Shown here piece after piece: positions 22,933-29,844 of a stretch of 34,252 bases of DNA (positions within the stretch are counted from its first letter, which is position 1; each line of letters starts with the position of its first letter). Both the position numbers and the translations under genes were made by a program. The notes under the pieces were generated by a model that worked only from the letters and a program-made list of their open reading frames with translations, was not told the DNA's origin and did not search any database. Origin of the DNA: an uncultured Actinomycetes bacterium (GTDB taxonomy: Bacteria; Actinomycetota; Acidimicrobiia; Acidimicrobiales; RAAP-2); contig CAIQGE010000011.1 of the NCBI GenBank assembly GCA_903871335.1, positions 1 through 34,252 of the forward strand, given 5' to 3'.

Positions 22933-23552
22933 TTTTCGGGCCGTTGAAGCTGCTGCTGCGGCTGATCGGACTCGTTCTGACATTGGCGGTGCTGTATTTC
23001 GCCGTGACCTTTGTCCAAATCTGGATGACGGGACAACAACACTCGACCAATAGTGCTGACGTGATCATGGTCTTTGGGACAACCGAGGACAACGGAACTC
23101 CCTCGGCGGAATTGACGTCTCGACTGAATGAGGCTCTCGCCCTCTATGACGCGCACCGAGCGCCATTTGTTGCGGTCACGGGTGGGAAGTTGCCCGGCGA
23201 CGTGTACACGGAAGCCGGTGTCTCCGCTACCTATCTCGAAACTCACGGTGTTCCTCGCAGCGCGATCATTCTGGGCGGTGGACATGACACGTGGCAAAAC
23301 GTGGCGTCGGTGGCGAATGCCCTCAAATCCCGCCACTTGCGCACCGTGCTGACGGTGACGGACCCTTTTCACGAATACCGAGCTATGGCGATTTCGTCGG
23401 ACCAAGGGTTCTCTCCGTCGCCCACTCCCACCACGACGTCGCCGATCACGGGTTCTGGACTCGCACTGAATTACTTCAAGGAGACGATGGAAGTCGGCGC
23501 CGCGCGCTTTGTGGGCTACGAGCGATTGAGTCGGTGGTTGCACGCGGGCTAG
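22929..23552 (+). CDS. YdcF/SanA family (DUF218) protein
   Basis: The 207-residue protein has one N-terminal membrane helix (about residues 7-29) and then a DUF218 domain, probably outside the membrane. The domain shows ADVIMVFGTTEDNGTPSAELTSRL, the FVAVTGG strand, EAGVSATYLETHGVP and a late VLTVTDPFHEYRA motif, matching the D-A-I-V-V-L-G ... T-D-x-x-H-x-x-R pattern of the family. YdcF binds S-adenosylmethionine in vitro, and the relatives SanA and ElyC affect envelope integrity and peptidoglycan precursor supply; the enzymatic reaction is unsettled. The ATG overlaps the gltX stop (ATGA), and the longer upstream frame reads gltX out of phase. A GC hairpin follows its stop. Confidence 0.88.
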   Translation: MIFGPLKLLLRLIGLVLTLAVLYFAVTFVQIWMTGQQHSTNSADVIMVFGTTEDNGTPSAELTSRLNEALALYDAHRAPFVAVTGGKLPGDVYTEAGVSATYLETHGVPRSAIILGGGHDTWQNVASVANALKSRHLRTVLTVTDPFHEYRAMAISSDQGFSPSPTPTTTSPITGSGLALNYFKETMEVGAARFVGYERLSRWLHAG

Positions 23553-23556
23553 GTGG

Positions 23557-23587
23557 TTGGCGGGCTCCCGCCCGACTCGGTTAGAAT
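23557..23587 (+). promoter_or_regulatory. putative tRNA-Gln promoter
   Basis: TTGGCG (23557-23562) and TAGAAT (23582-23587) are spaced by 19 bases and end 11 bases before the tRNA. The -35 half lies within the hairpin after the YdcF-like gene, so only one use may apply at a time. Confidence 0.45.
23559..23572 (+). terminator. GC hairpin after the YdcF-like gene
   Basis: GGCGGG-ct-CCCGCC forms a six-pair stem six bases past the stop at 23552. The loop would be tight and there is no T-run, so it is a moderate candidate. Confidence 0.4.
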
Positions 23588-23598
23588 CTCCAAGCCCT

Positions 23599-23670
23599 TC
23601 GGGGGTGGTGTAATTGGCAACACAACTGGTTCTGGTCCAGTTATTCAGGGTTCGAGTCCTTGCCCCCGAG
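23599..23670 (+). tRNA. tRNA-Gln (anticodon CTG)
   Basis: All arms fold: acceptor TCGGGGG/CCCCCGA, D-stem GTGT/ACAC around AATTGGCA, anticodon stem ACTGG/CCAGT with loop TTCTGGT giving anticodon CTG, and T-arm CAGGG-TTCGAGT-CCTTG. The discriminator is G. CCA is not encoded and must be added after transcription. It lies 46 bp after the YdcF-like gene and about 0.7 kb after gltX. Confidence 0.95.
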
Positions 23671-23713
23671 CGACGTTGGAAATACCGGTACTTTCTGGTG
23701 TTTCTAGCTTCAT

Positions 23714-23789
23714 GGTCCCATCGTCTAGTGGCCTAGGACATCACCCTCTCAAGGTGGAGGCACGGGTTCGAATCCCGTTGGGACTGCCA
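23714..23789 (+). tRNA. tRNA-Glu (anticodon CTC)
   Basis: Acceptor GGTCCCA/TGGGACT (G-U first pair), D-arm with CTAGTGGCCTAGGACA, anticodon stem TCACC/GGTGG with loop CTCTCAA giving CTC, and T-arm ACGGG-TTCGAAT-CCCGT all fold. The discriminator is G at 23786, and CCA is encoded at 23787-23789, unlike its neighbour. The 43-bp gap from tRNA-Gln shows no clear promoter, so the two are probably one transcript. Confidence 0.96.
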
Positions 23790-23875
23790 AATGACCTTGA
23801 CCCTGTAGACCAAAACTTTGGGTAAACGGGCAGCCAACCTCTGAGGTCGCCTTACGAGGAATCAGCACTCTGTCG

Positions 23876-24508
23876 TTACTGAGTTGGTGGCAGTTCGTGG
23901 AGAGATTCTTGCGCGACGCCGAAAATGAAGAACTTCTCCAAATACGCACTCGGGTCGTGTGACCAGTCATAGGCCCGGACTTCGTCGAGTGTGCGGCGAC
24001 CAAACCGAGCTCGAAAGAGTTCCCAATCCGATGTCGTCAGGGAAATGCTCTCGAGTCCCGTCGCCTTTATGGATTCTTCGAAGTATCCGAGGAGTTTGGG
24101 GCCAATCCAGGGAATGAAACCAACGGGAAGGGCCGCGGGTTCGCCGTACGCGTTGGCGATATCGGCGAGGTGTGTCACGACGTCAGCGACCGCGTGCCAC
24201 TGCCCGTGAGTCTCATCACCAGACAGCATCTCTTCAAGAATTACTGCACCCACCGACCACTCTTCTAAGAGCTGCTCGAGAGACTTTGATGCGCCGCGCT
24301 CAACTTGGGCCGCGGTCCACGGCTCGCCCGGTGCACCGGCAAAGTTGCCGGTGCGTCCATCCTCGATCACTCCCGCGAGGTGGGAACACACCTCGCGCAC
24401 CGACCACAATGGCGTCGCGGGAACTGGCGTCGACGCGTCGTGCGTGGTCGTAAGTCGAATAATTTCTTCTCGCGCGGTTCGGTAGGCCACACCCAGATCA
24501 ATAGTCAT
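23876..24508 (-). CDS. maleylpyruvate isomerase N-terminal/DinB-fold protein
   Basis: The 210-residue protein fits the actinobacterial TIGR03083/MDMPI-N type, a four-helix DinB-like fold. It has LWSVREVCSHLAGVIEDG with His43 after the first helix, the WTAAQVERGASKSLEQLLEEW segment, and a second metal pair Asp109/His113 in WHAVADVVTHLADI, corresponding to the Glu/His pair of the mycothiol-dependent isomerase. The family commonly uses mycothiol with a metal ion, but many members have unknown reactions. The ATG at 24508 has TAAGGT exactly 6 nt upstream, so the transcript is probably leaderless, and the gene may be expressed apart from the methyltransferase upstream. Confidence 0.85.
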   Translation of the reverse strand: MTIDLGVAYRTAREEIIRLTTTHDASTPVPATPLWSVREVCSHLAGVIEDGRTGNFAGAPGEPWTAAQVERGASKSLEQLLEEWSVGAVILEEMLSGDETHGQWHAVADVVTHLADIANAYGEPAALPVGFIPWIGPKLLGYFEESIKATGLESISLTTSDWELFRARFGRRTLDEVRAYDWSHDPSAYLEKFFIFGVAQESLHELPPTQ

Positions 24509-24514
24509 TCGAGA

Positions 24515-24520
24515 ACCTTA
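24515..24520 (-). promoter_or_regulatory. leaderless -10 box, TAAGGT
   Basis: On the minus strand TAAGGT is followed by six bases and the ATG at 24508, with no ribosome site. It fits the recurrent TANNNT-6 nt-start layout. Confidence 0.55.
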
Positions 24521-24584
24521 TTCTCACCGGCCGAATTGCGCGCTCGTGACGAGAATTGCGTGCCACGCCGAAATTGTTACGTCG

Positions 24585-25232
24585 CTAAACGGTCGACGAC
24601 GATCCTGACGCAGGTCGCACCAACGATCTTTCCCGGTGCAGTGGCTCGCGGGACAATTGCTGAGCTCGTGCGCGATCAACGTGAGCGGCGTCGTGCAACG
24701 GCCCGGCTTGCTTTTGTGCAACGACCATGGTGTCGCGCCAGTCCTCGCTGCCATCTCCCCACGCAACGTCGTCCGATTGAGCGACGTCCACCACACTCAA
24801 TCCGCCCCACATCGCGAGTGCCGTCAAACCTTCGGGCAGATAGCGGTAACAGTCGATGGGATACGAATGCTCTGGACCCGAACCGGGAACAATGATGCAG
24901 ACGAGCCCACCGGGGCGAACCACGCGTGCGTACTCCGTCACGACCACCCACGGGAACGCGACGTGTTCGAGGACTTGACCGCTCACGAGGACGTCCACGG
25001 AGTCGTCGGGAAAGGGGAGCGCTCCATAAGGTTCGGCGAGCACGACGTCAACGTTGGGACCTTCCTCGAGGTCACATCCGATGTACTGCCACGTGGGCGA
25101 CGTCAAGAGATGTTTGTAGGTGCCGTTGACGTCGGCGGAACCGTGGTCCACAATGACGAGCGATTCGTCGGCGCGGTGGGCAAGGAACGTCGCCACGAAC
25201 TGGGCCATGCAGGCCAGTGAACTCTTGTGCAT
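24585..25232 (-). CDS. class I SAM-dependent methyltransferase
   Basis: The 215-residue protein has a methyltransferase-11-like core: motif I is atypical (SLVIVDHGSADVNG), followed by the acidic strand end in YIGCDLEEGPNVDVV, the post-I region LPFPDDSVDVLVSGQVLEH and GGLVCIIVPGSG. It opens with MHKSSLACMAQFV, a start seen in proteins methylating sugars or antibiotic-like scaffolds. The core ends near residue 172; the last 35-40 residues are Arg/Ser-rich and unlike the rest, which could be a lineage-specific tail. The substrate is unknown. It lies 53 bp downstream of the NAD(P)-binding/DUF2867 gene on the same strand and may share its transcript. Confidence 0.82.
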   Translation of the reverse strand: MHKSSLACMAQFVATFLAHRADESLVIVDHGSADVNGTYKHLLTSPTWQYIGCDLEEGPNVDVVLAEPYGALPFPDDSVDVLVSGQVLEHVAFPWVVVTEYARVVRPGGLVCIIVPGSGPEHSYPIDCYRYLPEGLTALAMWGGLSVVDVAQSDDVAWGDGSEDWRDTMVVAQKQAGPLHDAAHVDRARAQQLSREPLHRERSLVRPASGSSSTV

Positions 25233-25285
25233 TTTGTACTAAGGCCCTTCCGTGCGTGACCATTATTCCTACGATCCGCGGATGC

Positions 25286-26722
25286 CTAACGTACTTCGGA
25301 TTCCTTGACAACGCCGCGGAGCAACCCGGGAAACACGAGGGAGTGAAACGGAAGAACCGCGTACCAGTACAGGCGCCCCCAGAGGCCGCGGGGCTTAAAA
25401 CGCGCCCGTTGGGTCAGGCGAGATCCCGCCTCGGTGGGCTCGATCGTCCACTCCAACCATGCGTCGCCCGGGAGCAACATTTCGGCGTGCAAGCGAAGAA
25501 AATTCGGGGCGGACAACTCTTCCACTCGCCAAAAGTCCACGAAGTCGCCGGTCACGAGATCCTTAGGATCTCGCCGCCCGCGTCGCAAGCCGGGGCCTCC
25601 CCACAGCACGTCAATGAATCCTCTAATGCGCCAGAGCCATTCTCCGGAGTACCACCCGTGATCACCACCGAGAGTGCACAACGTGGCGAACAGTCTCTCG
25701 GGTGACGCTGGAGAAGTGGTCACTCGTTCATCGATGAGTTCGGTCCCGCCCGCCCACGACGGGTCCGTCTCGTAGCGACGAAAGGGCTGCAAGTCGGCTC
25801 CGGTAAAGGACGTCGGGACGTCGCCGTCGCGGGTACGGCCGAGAGCGAGACGAATGGCGTCGCGCAAACTGTGTTGGGGGGCGCCGAGGTCGCGAATAGT
25901 TCGATCGTCACTTACGACCACCTCGTTCACGAGGCTGTCGACGAGAGGACGCGCCAACGACGCCGGCACGGGCGTGACGATGCCCACCCAGTGGCTGGAG
26001 AGTCGAGGAGTGAGAACGGGAACCGGGATGAGGCGTCGACGCCGCAGTCCGGCCTCCTCTGCGTACAGGGCCATCATCTCCGCGTAGGAGACAACGTCGG
26101 GTCCGCCGATTTCGTAGACGCCGGGAAAAGGATCCGGATTCTCGATGACCCGCAAGAGATAGGTCAGAACATCGGCGATCGCGATGGGCTGCGAGCGCGT
26201 GGTGACCCACTTGGGTGTCACCATCACGGGCAGAACTTCGACCAGGTATCTGAGCATCTCAAAACTTGCCGATCCCGAACCAATGATGACGGCGGCGCGA
26301 AGTTCCGTCACGGGGATCTTCCCGGCCGCGAGGGTGCGACCAACGGCGTGGCGACTGGAGAGGTGCTCACTCAATCGGGCGTCGTCGGCACCCATGCCGC
26401 CAAGGTAAATGATCCGCCCGACTCCCGCCACTTCGGCCGCGCGACGAAACTGTTCCGCGTCACGTACTTCCTTTGCGACCCAATCAGGTCCGTCCCCGAT
26501 ACCGTGCACCAAATACACCGCGACGTCGCAGTCGTCCATCGCACCGGCCGGTGTATTCCCGACTTCTCCTTCCACGATGGTCACGTCGTCGCGCCACGCG
26601 ACCCGGTCGAGTTTCCCGGGCCGCCGCACGAGGCATCGCACCTGGTGACCATCTCGCAAGAGCCGTGGGACCAGCCGGCCACCGACGTATCCCGTAGCCC
26701 CCGTCACGAAGACGCGACTCAT
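25286..26722 (-). CDS. NAD(P)H-binding (atypical SDR) domain fused to DUF2867
   Basis: The 478-residue protein has an N-terminal Rossmann domain beginning VFVTGATGYVGGRLVPRLL (GATGYVGG, residues 8-15) with CLVRRP after strand 2, which favours NADP(H), and IIYLGGMGAD in place of the catalytic Ser strand, as in the NmrA/complex-I-NDUFA9-like atypical SDRs. From about residue 310 a DUF2867/SRPBCC-like domain follows (RLFATLCTLGGDHGWY, FWRVEELSAPNFLRLHAEM, SRLTQRARFKPRGLWGRLYWY). The fusion is known in bacteria, but its substrate is not. It starts 32 bp after the heliorhodopsin stop on the same strand, so the two are probably co-transcribed. Confidence 0.9.
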   Translation of the reverse strand: MSRVFVTGATGYVGGRLVPRLLRDGHQVRCLVRRPGKLDRVAWRDDVTIVEGEVGNTPAGAMDDCDVAVYLVHGIGDGPDWVAKEVRDAEQFRRAAEVAGVGRIIYLGGMGADDARLSEHLSSRHAVGRTLAAGKIPVTELRAAVIIGSGSASFEMLRYLVEVLPVMVTPKWVTTRSQPIAIADVLTYLLRVIENPDPFPGVYEIGGPDVVSYAEMMALYAEEAGLRRRRLIPVPVLTPRLSSHWVGIVTPVPASLARPLVDSLVNEVVVSDDRTIRDLGAPQHSLRDAIRLALGRTRDGDVPTSFTGADLQPFRRYETDPSWAGGTELIDERVTTSPASPERLFATLCTLGGDHGWYSGEWLWRIRGFIDVLWGGPGLRRGRRDPKDLVTGDFVDFWRVEELSAPNFLRLHAEMLLPGDAWLEWTIEPTEAGSRLTQRARFKPRGLWGRLYWYAVLPFHSLVFPGLLRGVVKESEVR

Positions 26723-26754
26723 AGTGACGACCTGTGGCGATGCTGGAAAGTCAT

Positions 26755-27510
26755 CTAGTGCCCAATGGATGTGGCGGTGAGTGTGGAGGCGAAAATCTGC
26801 CAGGCCAAAAGTGACTTCGCCACGAAGGAGAGGACGATGTAGGTCTTCTCACCAACGAGGTAGTCGGCGAAGAGCCCAATCTTCTTGTACTGCAAGTACT
26901 GGACGAGAGCGAAACAGTTGAACGCTACGAAGAGTGACACGTAAATTCCGTAGACGAAACCGGGCGCGTGCGCGTGAGCTCCGGGACCAATCAGGTACAC
27001 GCCGATGGCCAACCAGGGAATGACCCCTGCGCCGCAACCTAACCAGAAGGGTGTGAGTCCCCCGCCGGGCGTTTCGTAACGCTCCTGCATCCAGCCGAAA
27101 CCAATCATGGACGCGTTGACGCCAATCAGCGCGAGGAGTGCGGCGACATCCGCAATACCCGTGAGTTCCGCAATCGCTACGATCATCAGCGACGACGACA
27201 CGGAGTACTCGAGCCAGCGGTACGGATTTCGCTGGCGCGCGAGATGGGATTCGTACCGTGCACGCAATGGTCCCGAAATGAGAAAGTGAGCGATCGCGGA
27301 CAACGCGAAGAATGCCGCGATAAGCCACGCCATGTGGAAACTCGTGAGCTGCACGTACTGCCGTGCGGTCGTTCCGGGGGGACCGGTCATGTAGTGCGCG
27401 GTGACCGGAACCGCAAAATTATTGGCGAGGACCAGAACGACAATTGCCGAGATGGCGTGCACACTGCCCGCCGCCAGATTGAGGCGACGAAGTCGGGAGA
27501 GTTCGGGCAT
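26755..27510 (-). CDS. heliorhodopsin
   Basis: The 251-residue seven-helix protein matches the heliorhodopsins. Lys232 in helix 7 (YIVLSFVAKSLLAWQIFAS) is the retinal Schiff-base lysine, and Glu101 in RNPYRWLEYSVSSSLMI is the helix 3 counterion. His18 and His75 are spaced 57 apart, as are the two buried histidines of the founding heliorhodopsin 48C12. The family sits in the membrane with inverted orientation, has a slow photocycle and shows no ion pumping in most members; sensory or enzyme-regulating roles are proposed. Retinal synthesis genes are not in this window. The ATG at 27510 follows AAGGA. The next gene on the strand, an NAD(P)-binding/DUF2867 protein, is 32 bp away and is a candidate partner. 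Confidence 0.95.
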   Translation of the reverse strand: MPELSRLRRLNLAAGSVHAISAIVVLVLANNFAVPVTAHYMTGPPGTTARQYVQLTSFHMAWLIAAFFALSAIAHFLISGPLRARYESHLARQRNPYRWLEYSVSSSLMIVAIAELTGIADVAALLALIGVNASMIGFGWMQERYETPGGGLTPFWLGCGAGVIPWLAIGVYLIGPGAHAHAPGFVYGIYVSLFVAFNCFALVQYLQYKKIGLFADYLVGEKTYIVLSFVAKSLLAWQIFASTLTATSIGH

Positions 27511-27630
27511 GGGGGTCCTTCATTTTGTAGAGCAGCCTCACGTCACGGTACCGGTCTTGTTCAGTGATCAAACGCGACACGCTCTTTGCGTTGACCCACC
27601 GCCCTACGCAGGTGGCGCATCGATGGCCAC

Positions 27631-28167
27631 ATGTCCGACAATCGAGACATACCAAAACCTCTCGAGTTGCCCTGCGTCGGTCAAGGAATTTGCTTCGTCC
27701 GCTTTCAACAGGGCATTTGGATTGTTTTTGACGATGGTGAGTTCGTCTACGACGCGAAGTGCTTCGCGCGAATTCATGAGTTTGATTCGCTCGTTATCTC
27801 TGTGGTCGGCGACGACGGCAAAGTGATCACGACGGTGACGAGGGAAGGCGACCCTGAAGAATTCCCCAAGATCTTGTTCCAACTCTGGACGACGTCGGTG
27901 TTCTCTCCCCACATTGGAACGGACTCTGCGCCACGGATCGAGACATTGTCGGGGGTGAGACGAGAGGTGGCGCTTCACGAGAGAATCGAAGCCTATGAAT
28001 TCAAATGCTCGGCATTCTCGATGTCTTGCCACCCCGGCAGCTTTCGAGGAGACGTCCAAGGTTTGATGTTCTCGCGCGACCATGACTTTGAGCATCGGAT
28101 CATGCGAACGATGACCTCACTGATGCGACGGAGTCGCTGGACTCGGTCGCAACAAGCGCGCTCATGA
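27631..28167 (+). CDS. hypothetical protein, 178 aa (tentative)
   Basis: No family is recognised. The frame has plausible protein composition for its first 150 residues (for example CFVRFQQGIWIVFDDGEFV and SLVISVVGDDGKVITTVTRE, alternating strands), is soluble, and holds five cysteines. The start is uncertain: the ATG at 27631 has only a weak ribosome site, although AGGTGG lies at 27610-27615. Its last 68 bases overlap the end of the convergent tetR gene, and that tail is Arg-rich, so the true end is also doubtful. A competing frame on the minus strand (27604-28095) is less convincing. The gene is divergent from the heliorhodopsin, 120 bp away. It may be a decayed or lineage-specific gene. 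Confidence 0.5.
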   Translation: MSDNRDIPKPLELPCVGQGICFVRFQQGIWIVFDDGEFVYDAKCFARIHEFDSLVISVVGDDGKVITTVTREGDPEEFPKILFQLWTTSVFSPHIGTDSAPRIETLSGVRREVALHERIEAYEFKCSAFSMSCHPGSFRGDVQGLMFSRDHDFEHRIMRTMTSLMRRSRWTRSQQARS

Positions 28168-28762
28168 TGATGTCCGTCATTGTTGCGATGTAGCTCTCAG
28201 GCTCGATGCCGCCGTCGATGTCGTCAAAGGCGGCCGAAAGGGCGTGCAAGGTAAAGGGCGCTTCAGCACCGTGGGCCACCATGAAGAAGAGCCCGCGAGT
28301 GGAGATCGGCCGAATCTGTCCACTCTGTCGCAGCCGGTCGAGGAGTCCGGAAATCTGTGCGATCTGAGGACGAACAACCGTCTGTATGACGTAGTCCGAT
28401 CTCCACGTCGACTCCGCACCTTCCTGATTCATCAGCTGACCCAGCGCCGGGAATTGCGAGGTCGCCGCGAGAAACGAGTAGATAAGGATCCGAAGTTCGT
28501 TGAGGTCATCGCGTGATGGAGGCCAACTGACTCGTTGGCGTGCTATTTCGTCGAAAAATCGCCGAAACTCGGCGTCGATTGCTGTTCGATAGAGGTTCTC
28601 TTTCGAACCAAATCGTTGACCGAGGGTGCTGTGACTCAAGCCCAGATTCACACTTAACGTCCGCAGCGAGACACCTTCGTAGCCGTGGGCGGCAAAAGCG
28701 GCGAGAGCAGACGCGAGGAGTTCGGCGTCGGAACGAAGTTTGGGACGACCTCGACTCACCAT
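28100..28762 (-). CDS. TetR family transcriptional regulator
   Basis: The 220-residue repressor has the N-terminal TetR helix-turn-helix: an AAFAAHGYEGVSLRTLSVNL helix pair then GLSHSTLGQRFGSKENLYRT (residues 41-60), followed by an all-helical ligand and dimerisation domain. The N-terminus is short and basic (VSRGRPKLRS). The ATG at 28762 follows AAAGGG. The gene is divergent from the VOC dioxygenase-SDR-monooxygenase operon across 140 bp that contain two inverted repeats and an AT-rich core, so it most likely represses that operon and itself until a substrate or product binds. The ligand is unknown. Confidence 0.92.
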   Translation of the reverse strand: MVSRGRPKLRSDAELLASALAAFAAHGYEGVSLRTLSVNLGLSHSTLGQRFGSKENLYRTAIDAEFRRFFDEIARQRVSWPPSRDDLNELRILIYSFLAATSQFPALGQLMNQEGAESTWRSDYVIQTVVRPQIAQISGLLDRLRQSGQIRPISTRGLFFMVAHGAEAPFTLHALSAAFDDIDGGIEPESYIATMTDIIMSALVATESSDSVASVRSSFA

Positions 28763-28902
28763 CAACAGCCCTTTCCTCTCATCGGCTACTCGGGTCCGTG
28801 GTGGTGCCCCCGAGTGTTGCGCTTGCGCTCACGTACCGCGCATCATAATATTAATTTGGCAGTTGCCTTATAAATTGCATTCGAACACATGGGGGAATCG
28901 TC
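28763..28902. promoter_or_regulatory. divergent promoter/operator region between tetR and the VOC operon
   Basis: The 140-bp region turns AT-rich at about 28841-28875, unlike its surroundings. It holds two inverted repeats suited to a dimeric repressor: GCGC-tt-GCGC (28819-28828, flanked by GTG and CAC) and GGCA-gt-TGCC (28858-28867). A TTATAA box (28868-28873) follows the second repeat directly, and a GGGGGA ribosome site (28891-28896) precedes the ATG at 28903. A repressor bound at 28858-28867 would block the plus-strand promoter. Confidence 0.55.
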
Positions 28903-29844
28903 ATGGCTTTAACTGACCTCTTGGATCTCCAACTCGCCGTGCCAGATCCTGATGCGTTGCAAGAGTTCTGGAATCGCCGTGGCTTACTCACGACGGGACC
29001 TGGTTGTTTGGGAACGCCAGAACGCGCGTCGCAACTGCGACTTATTGACGACGACTATCGCCACGTGAGCGAGGTGCGCGTCGCGTGCTCGGAGGAATCA
29101 GACCTGCGCTCGATCTCGATGGGCCTCGAAGCCCTGGGCCTTTCTTCCACGTCCGGTGATGGATGGCTCGAGAGTGTCGATCCCATCTTCGGTCACACGG
29201 TGCGCGTCGAGGTGGGGACCGCAGCACCATTGGCGCCAGCGACGGTACGCACGATGAATCGCCCCGGCGTGTCGGCGCGCATCGACCGCCGTTCGGAGGC
29301 TGCGCTCCGTGAGGATGTTCCCGCTCCTCGTCGCGTCGGACACGTTGTGTTTGGTTCACCCGATCCAGCCCGGAGCGTTGAGTATTACGTGAACGGGCTG
29401 GGGTTCAAAGTGTCCGACTCGTTGCCCGCCGTGCAGTCGACCTTCCTTCGCTGTTCCACCGACCACCACAGCGTGCTCATTATGCCCGCGCCGGTGCCGT
29501 GCATGAATCACTACGCCCTCGAAATGGATGACATTGACGCCATTGGTTTACGCGGTATCGAGATTGTGCAGGAACGCCCTGACGCGTCGATTTACGGAAT
29601 GGGTCGCCACGTCGTTGGCTCGAATGTCTTTTGGTACTTCCTCGATCCGGCCGGTGGCATGTTTGAGCTGTTCACCGATATGGACCAGATTCACGACGAC
29701 GAGAAGTGGGAGCGCGACGTGCGCCGGGACGACTGGGATCCGTTCACTATCGCGGCCTACGAGTCCGGCATCTCGAAGATGGATTTCTTCTTGCCGGTTG
29801 ATATTGACACGATCGCCGCCGGTCGCGAACGTGCGGGGCTCTAA
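28903..29844 (+). CDS. VOC-fold extradiol (type I) dioxygenase-like protein
   Basis: The 313-residue protein has two vicinal-oxygen-chelate modules. The first (residues 5-105) lacks metal ligands, while the second carries the facial triad His147 (RRVGHVVFGS), His203 (CMNHYALEM) and Glu255 (GGMFELFTD). This is the layout of catechol 2,3-dioxygenase and BphC-type enzymes, which use Fe(II) or Mn(II) to cleave a catechol next to its hydroxyls. His188 in STDHHSV is a candidate second-shell acid/base. A good ribosome site (GGGGGA) supports the start. It is the first gene of a three-gene unit under a divergent TetR and is directly followed by the SDR gene. The ring substrate cannot be inferred. Confidence 0.9.
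   Translation: MALTDLLDLQLAVPDPDALQEFWNRRGLLTTGPGCLGTPERASQLRLIDDDYRHVSEVRVACSEESDLRSISMGLEALGLSSTSGDGWLESVDPIFGHTVRVEVGTAAPLAPATVRTMNRPGVSARIDRRSEAALREDVPAPRRVGHVVFGSPDPARSVEYYVNGLGFKVSDSLPAVQSTFLRCSTDHHSVLIMPAPVPCMNHYALEMDDIDAIGLRGIEIVQERPDASIYGMGRHVVGSNVFWYFLDPAGGMFELFTDMDQIHDDEKWERDVRRDDWDPFTIAAYESGISKMDFFLPVDIDTIAAGRERAGL

Noticed and set aside
22272-23543. 423-aa open frame on the minus strand
   Set aside because: It runs antisense to gltX and the YdcF-like gene, both well supported; composition is Arg/Ser-rich and low in hydrophobic order.
23790-23875. 86-bp gap after tRNA-Glu searched for an attachment site or integrated element
   Set aside because: No repeat of the tRNA 3' end and no integrase are visible; the flanking genes look like ordinary chromosome.
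25871-26758. 295-aa open frame on the plus strand
   Set aside because: It is antisense to the NAD(P)-binding/DUF2867 fusion and has shadow-type composition.
27604-28095. 163-aa open frame on the minus strand
   Set aside because: Rich in Arg and His with no strand or helix pattern; the plus frame over the same bases looks more protein-like, though neither is certain.
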